From the NCBI GenBank assembly GCA_003454835.1, contig DMTA01000228.1, positions 1 through 6,829 on the forward strand: a DNA stretch of 6,829 nucleotides. The letters are read 5' to 3'. Positions within the stretch are counted from its first letter, which is position 1; every line of letters begins with the position of its first letter. Both the position numbers and the translations under genes were made by a program. Positions 5,778 through 6,829 of this stretch are shown here, piece by piece. This stretch comes from Achromobacter sp. Lineage in GTDB: Bacteria > Pseudomonadota > Gammaproteobacteria > Burkholderiales > Burkholderiaceae_B. The notes beneath the pieces were generated by a model, which had not been told where the DNA came from, searched no databases, and saw only the letters and a list, made by a program, of their open reading frames with translations.

Positions 5778-6547
5778 CTCACCCCCATGCCCGCGCGCAC
5801 GTCGTTCTGGATGCCGTAGGGCGCGATGGGATAGCGCAGGCCATTGGCCGCCAGCGCCTTCATGCCTTCGATGGCAATCGGCAGATAGCGGGGCGGCAGC
5901 GCCATGAGCATTTCTTCGTCTGGCACGCCGCCATAGCGGCGCTCGGCAAAACAGGGCAAGGACAGGCTTGGCTCGCCCGTGGCAAGCGCCCTGCCCCAGG
6001 AATCCGCACAGGCCGTTTCGCCCACGACGCTCCAGTCAAAACGCCGGTAGTTCTTCCATTGCAAGCCGTTGATCAGGATGATCATCTGGCCCGGCGTGGC
6101 GTACACGAGGCAGATGTCGGGCGGATCGAGGCGCCCGGATGCCAGCGGCGACACGACCATGGCGCGGTACTTGCCCGCCGGCACACAGGTCAGCGACTCC
6201 TGGCGCGCCCGGGCATCGGCTTCGGTCGCATGCCAGACGCCCACATATTCCTTGCCGCGCTTCCAGTCTTCGTCCTGTGGCCCCAGCCCGATGACGGCAC
6301 GGCATTGTGCGCCGACAAGATCGTCGCCGGTGATGCCGACCGTCCAGCCCAGCCGAGCCGCCATGCCCACGATCTGGTCCGTGGTATGGGTGGCCTTGGG
6401 CCGCCGCAGGCCCTTCACCCCCGCCATCTCCGTCTCGTTTTCGTACAGCTTCATGCCGATGACTGTCGTCTTCAACCGCAGCAGCCGGTTCAGATCGTCG
6501 ACCAGCGACGCCCAGTCGAGCGCGGTTTCCTGCCTTGTCTCTTCCAT
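5747..6547 (-). CDS. DUF169 (COG2043) family protein of unknown function
   Basis: The 266-residue product looks soluble, with no signal peptide or membrane helix. I assign it to DUF169 (PF02596), a widely distributed family without established biochemical function, from the layout: an N-terminal helical segment with LNRLLRLKTTVIGMKL (19-34), a central region with CVPAGKYRAMVVSPL (121-135), LVYATPGQMIILING (147-161), and a C-terminal block with ETACADSWGRALATGEPSLSLPC at 177-199 followed by AERRYGG and a PDEEM-LP segment (209-218). Cysteines stand at 82, 121, 146, 180 and 199; those at 180 and 199 lie in the most family-like stretch and could bind a metal or cofactor, which is inference. The start at 6547 is chosen because AAAGGA (6558-6553) lies five bases before ATG; an upstream TTG start at 6613 lacks support. 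It follows a LysR-type gene on the same strand by 78 bases and overlaps the other LysR gene tail to tail. Confidence 0.75.
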   Translation of the reverse strand: MEETRQETALDWASLVDDLNRLLRLKTTVIGMKLYENETEMAGVKGLRRPKATHTTDQIVGMAARLGWTVGITGDDLVGAQCRAVIGLGPQDEDWKRGKEYVGVWHATEADARARQESLTCVPAGKYRAMVVSPLASGRLDPPDICLVYATPGQMIILINGLQWKNYRRFDWSVVGETACADSWGRALATGEPSLSLPCFAERRYGGVPDEEMLMALPPRYLPIAIEGMKALAANGLRYPIAPYGIQNDVRAGMGVSYAQPPRSPG

Positions 6548-6552
6548 GTTCG

Positions 6553-6558
6553 TCCTTT
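6553..6558 (-). promoter_or_regulatory. Ribosome binding site that fixes the DUF169 start at 6547
   Basis: On the minus strand AAAGGA lies five bases before the ATG at 6547. It falls inside the longer reading frame that begins at a TTG at 6613, and the 22 extra residues of that version are arginine-rich and unlike the rest of the protein. Confidence 0.6.
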
Positions 6559-6625
6559 GGACTGTTGTTCGCGGTCTCGCCGGCCGGAGGCCCGCGCTGA
6601 CGCACGCGGTCAAGACTACAACGCG

Positions 6626-6829
6626 TCAGGCGAACCCGTCGATGCCCCGCATCAGCGCCGCCGCCATGCGCGGCTGGCGCAACTGGTCCAGCCACCAGCG
6701 CAGCGCGCGACCGTCGTGATCGCCGCGCCACGCGAGGTACAGCAGGTTGGGCTCGCGCGGCGTCTCGGTGGCCATTTCCACCAGTTCGCCCCGCGCCAGC
6801 AGCGAGGCCACGCGGTGGCGCGGCACCCA
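6626..6829 (-). CDS. C-terminal end of a LysR-type transcriptional regulator (5' truncated by window edge)
   Basis: The last 67 codons of a minus-strand gene are present; the frame is open to the window edge. The visible part starts with WVPRHRVASLLARGELVEM and continues with LLYLAWRGDHDGRALRWWLDQL. This is the usual ending of a LysR effector domain: a segment of the form P-x-hydrophobic-x-L-x-x-G-x-L-hydrophobic, then a strand (LYLAW) and a closing amphipathic helix (RALRWWLDQL). The DNA-binding half lies outside the window. It reads in the same direction as the DUF169 gene 78 bases downstream, so the two may be co-transcribed. No clear promoter or terminator is visible between them. The call rests on the C-terminal pattern only. 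Confidence 0.65.
   Translation of the reverse strand, partial: WVPRHRVASLLARGELVEMATETPREPNLLYLAWRGDHDGRALRWWLDQLRQPRMAAALMRGIDGFA

Noticed and set aside
6548..6613. TTG start adding 22 residues to the DUF169 protein, with TTGACC (6613-6608) as possible -35
   Set aside because: The shorter start has a well-placed AAAGGA, and no -10-like hexamer lies about 17 bases from the TTGACC.
1..6829. CRISPR arrays, tRNA or rRNA genes, insertion sequence ends, attachment sites, riboswitches
   Set aside because: No regularly spaced repeats, cloverleaf folds, transposase or integrase reading frames, or long leaders were seen on either strand. All gaps between genes are shorter than 130 bases.

Overview
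The window is GC-rich (by eye about two thirds G+C) and densely coding, with six complete protein genes and a partial gene at each end. The combination of a TctA-type permease, two LysR-type regulators, an MFS exporter and a DUF169 protein, with third codon positions almost always G or C, looks like a Betaproteobacterium of the Bordetella/Achromobacter group (Alcaligenaceae). That placement is inferred from gene style and was not tested by search. There is no sign of a plasmid, phage, insertion sequence, CRISPR array or RNA gene; it reads as ordinary chromosome.

Layout: (1) Bases 1-69 are the tail of an upstream gene whose stop overlaps the start of the TctA-family permease (66-1451) in an ATGA, so the two are probably translationally coupled. 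A perfect 13-bp hairpin closes this unit. (2) A nitronate monooxygenase-family flavoprotein (1578-2735, +) has its own leader, in which a small hairpin can cover the ribosome binding site. It faces, tail to tail, (3) a minus-strand HAD phosphatase-like hydrolase (2749-3417). (4) Upstream of the HAD gene, on the same strand, is a 12-helix MFS transporter (3536-4738). (5) A LysR-type regulator (4845-5777, +) is divergent from the MFS gene. The 106-bp gap between them holds two copies of a TTGAT-N9-GAT dyad, 33 bp apart, at the distances expected for the binding and activation sites of a LysR regulator acting on the MFS promoter. (6) The regulator's 3' end overlaps, on the opposite strand, a DUF169 (COG2043) protein (5747-6547). 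(7) The C-terminus of a second LysR-type regulator (6626-6829, -) enters from the right edge.

Working together: the best supported functional unit is the LysR regulator with the MFS transporter, possibly with the HAD hydrolase downstream. Nothing in the sequence identifies the transported compound. The permease, the flavin enzyme and the DUF169 protein appear to be separate transcription units or parts of units that extend outside the window. I did not find a convincing new multi-gene system. The points most worth a second look are the two-site regulator architecture, the cysteine-rich C-terminal extension of the flavoprotein, the divergent signature loop of the permease, and the DUF169 protein of unknown function with its antisense overlap.
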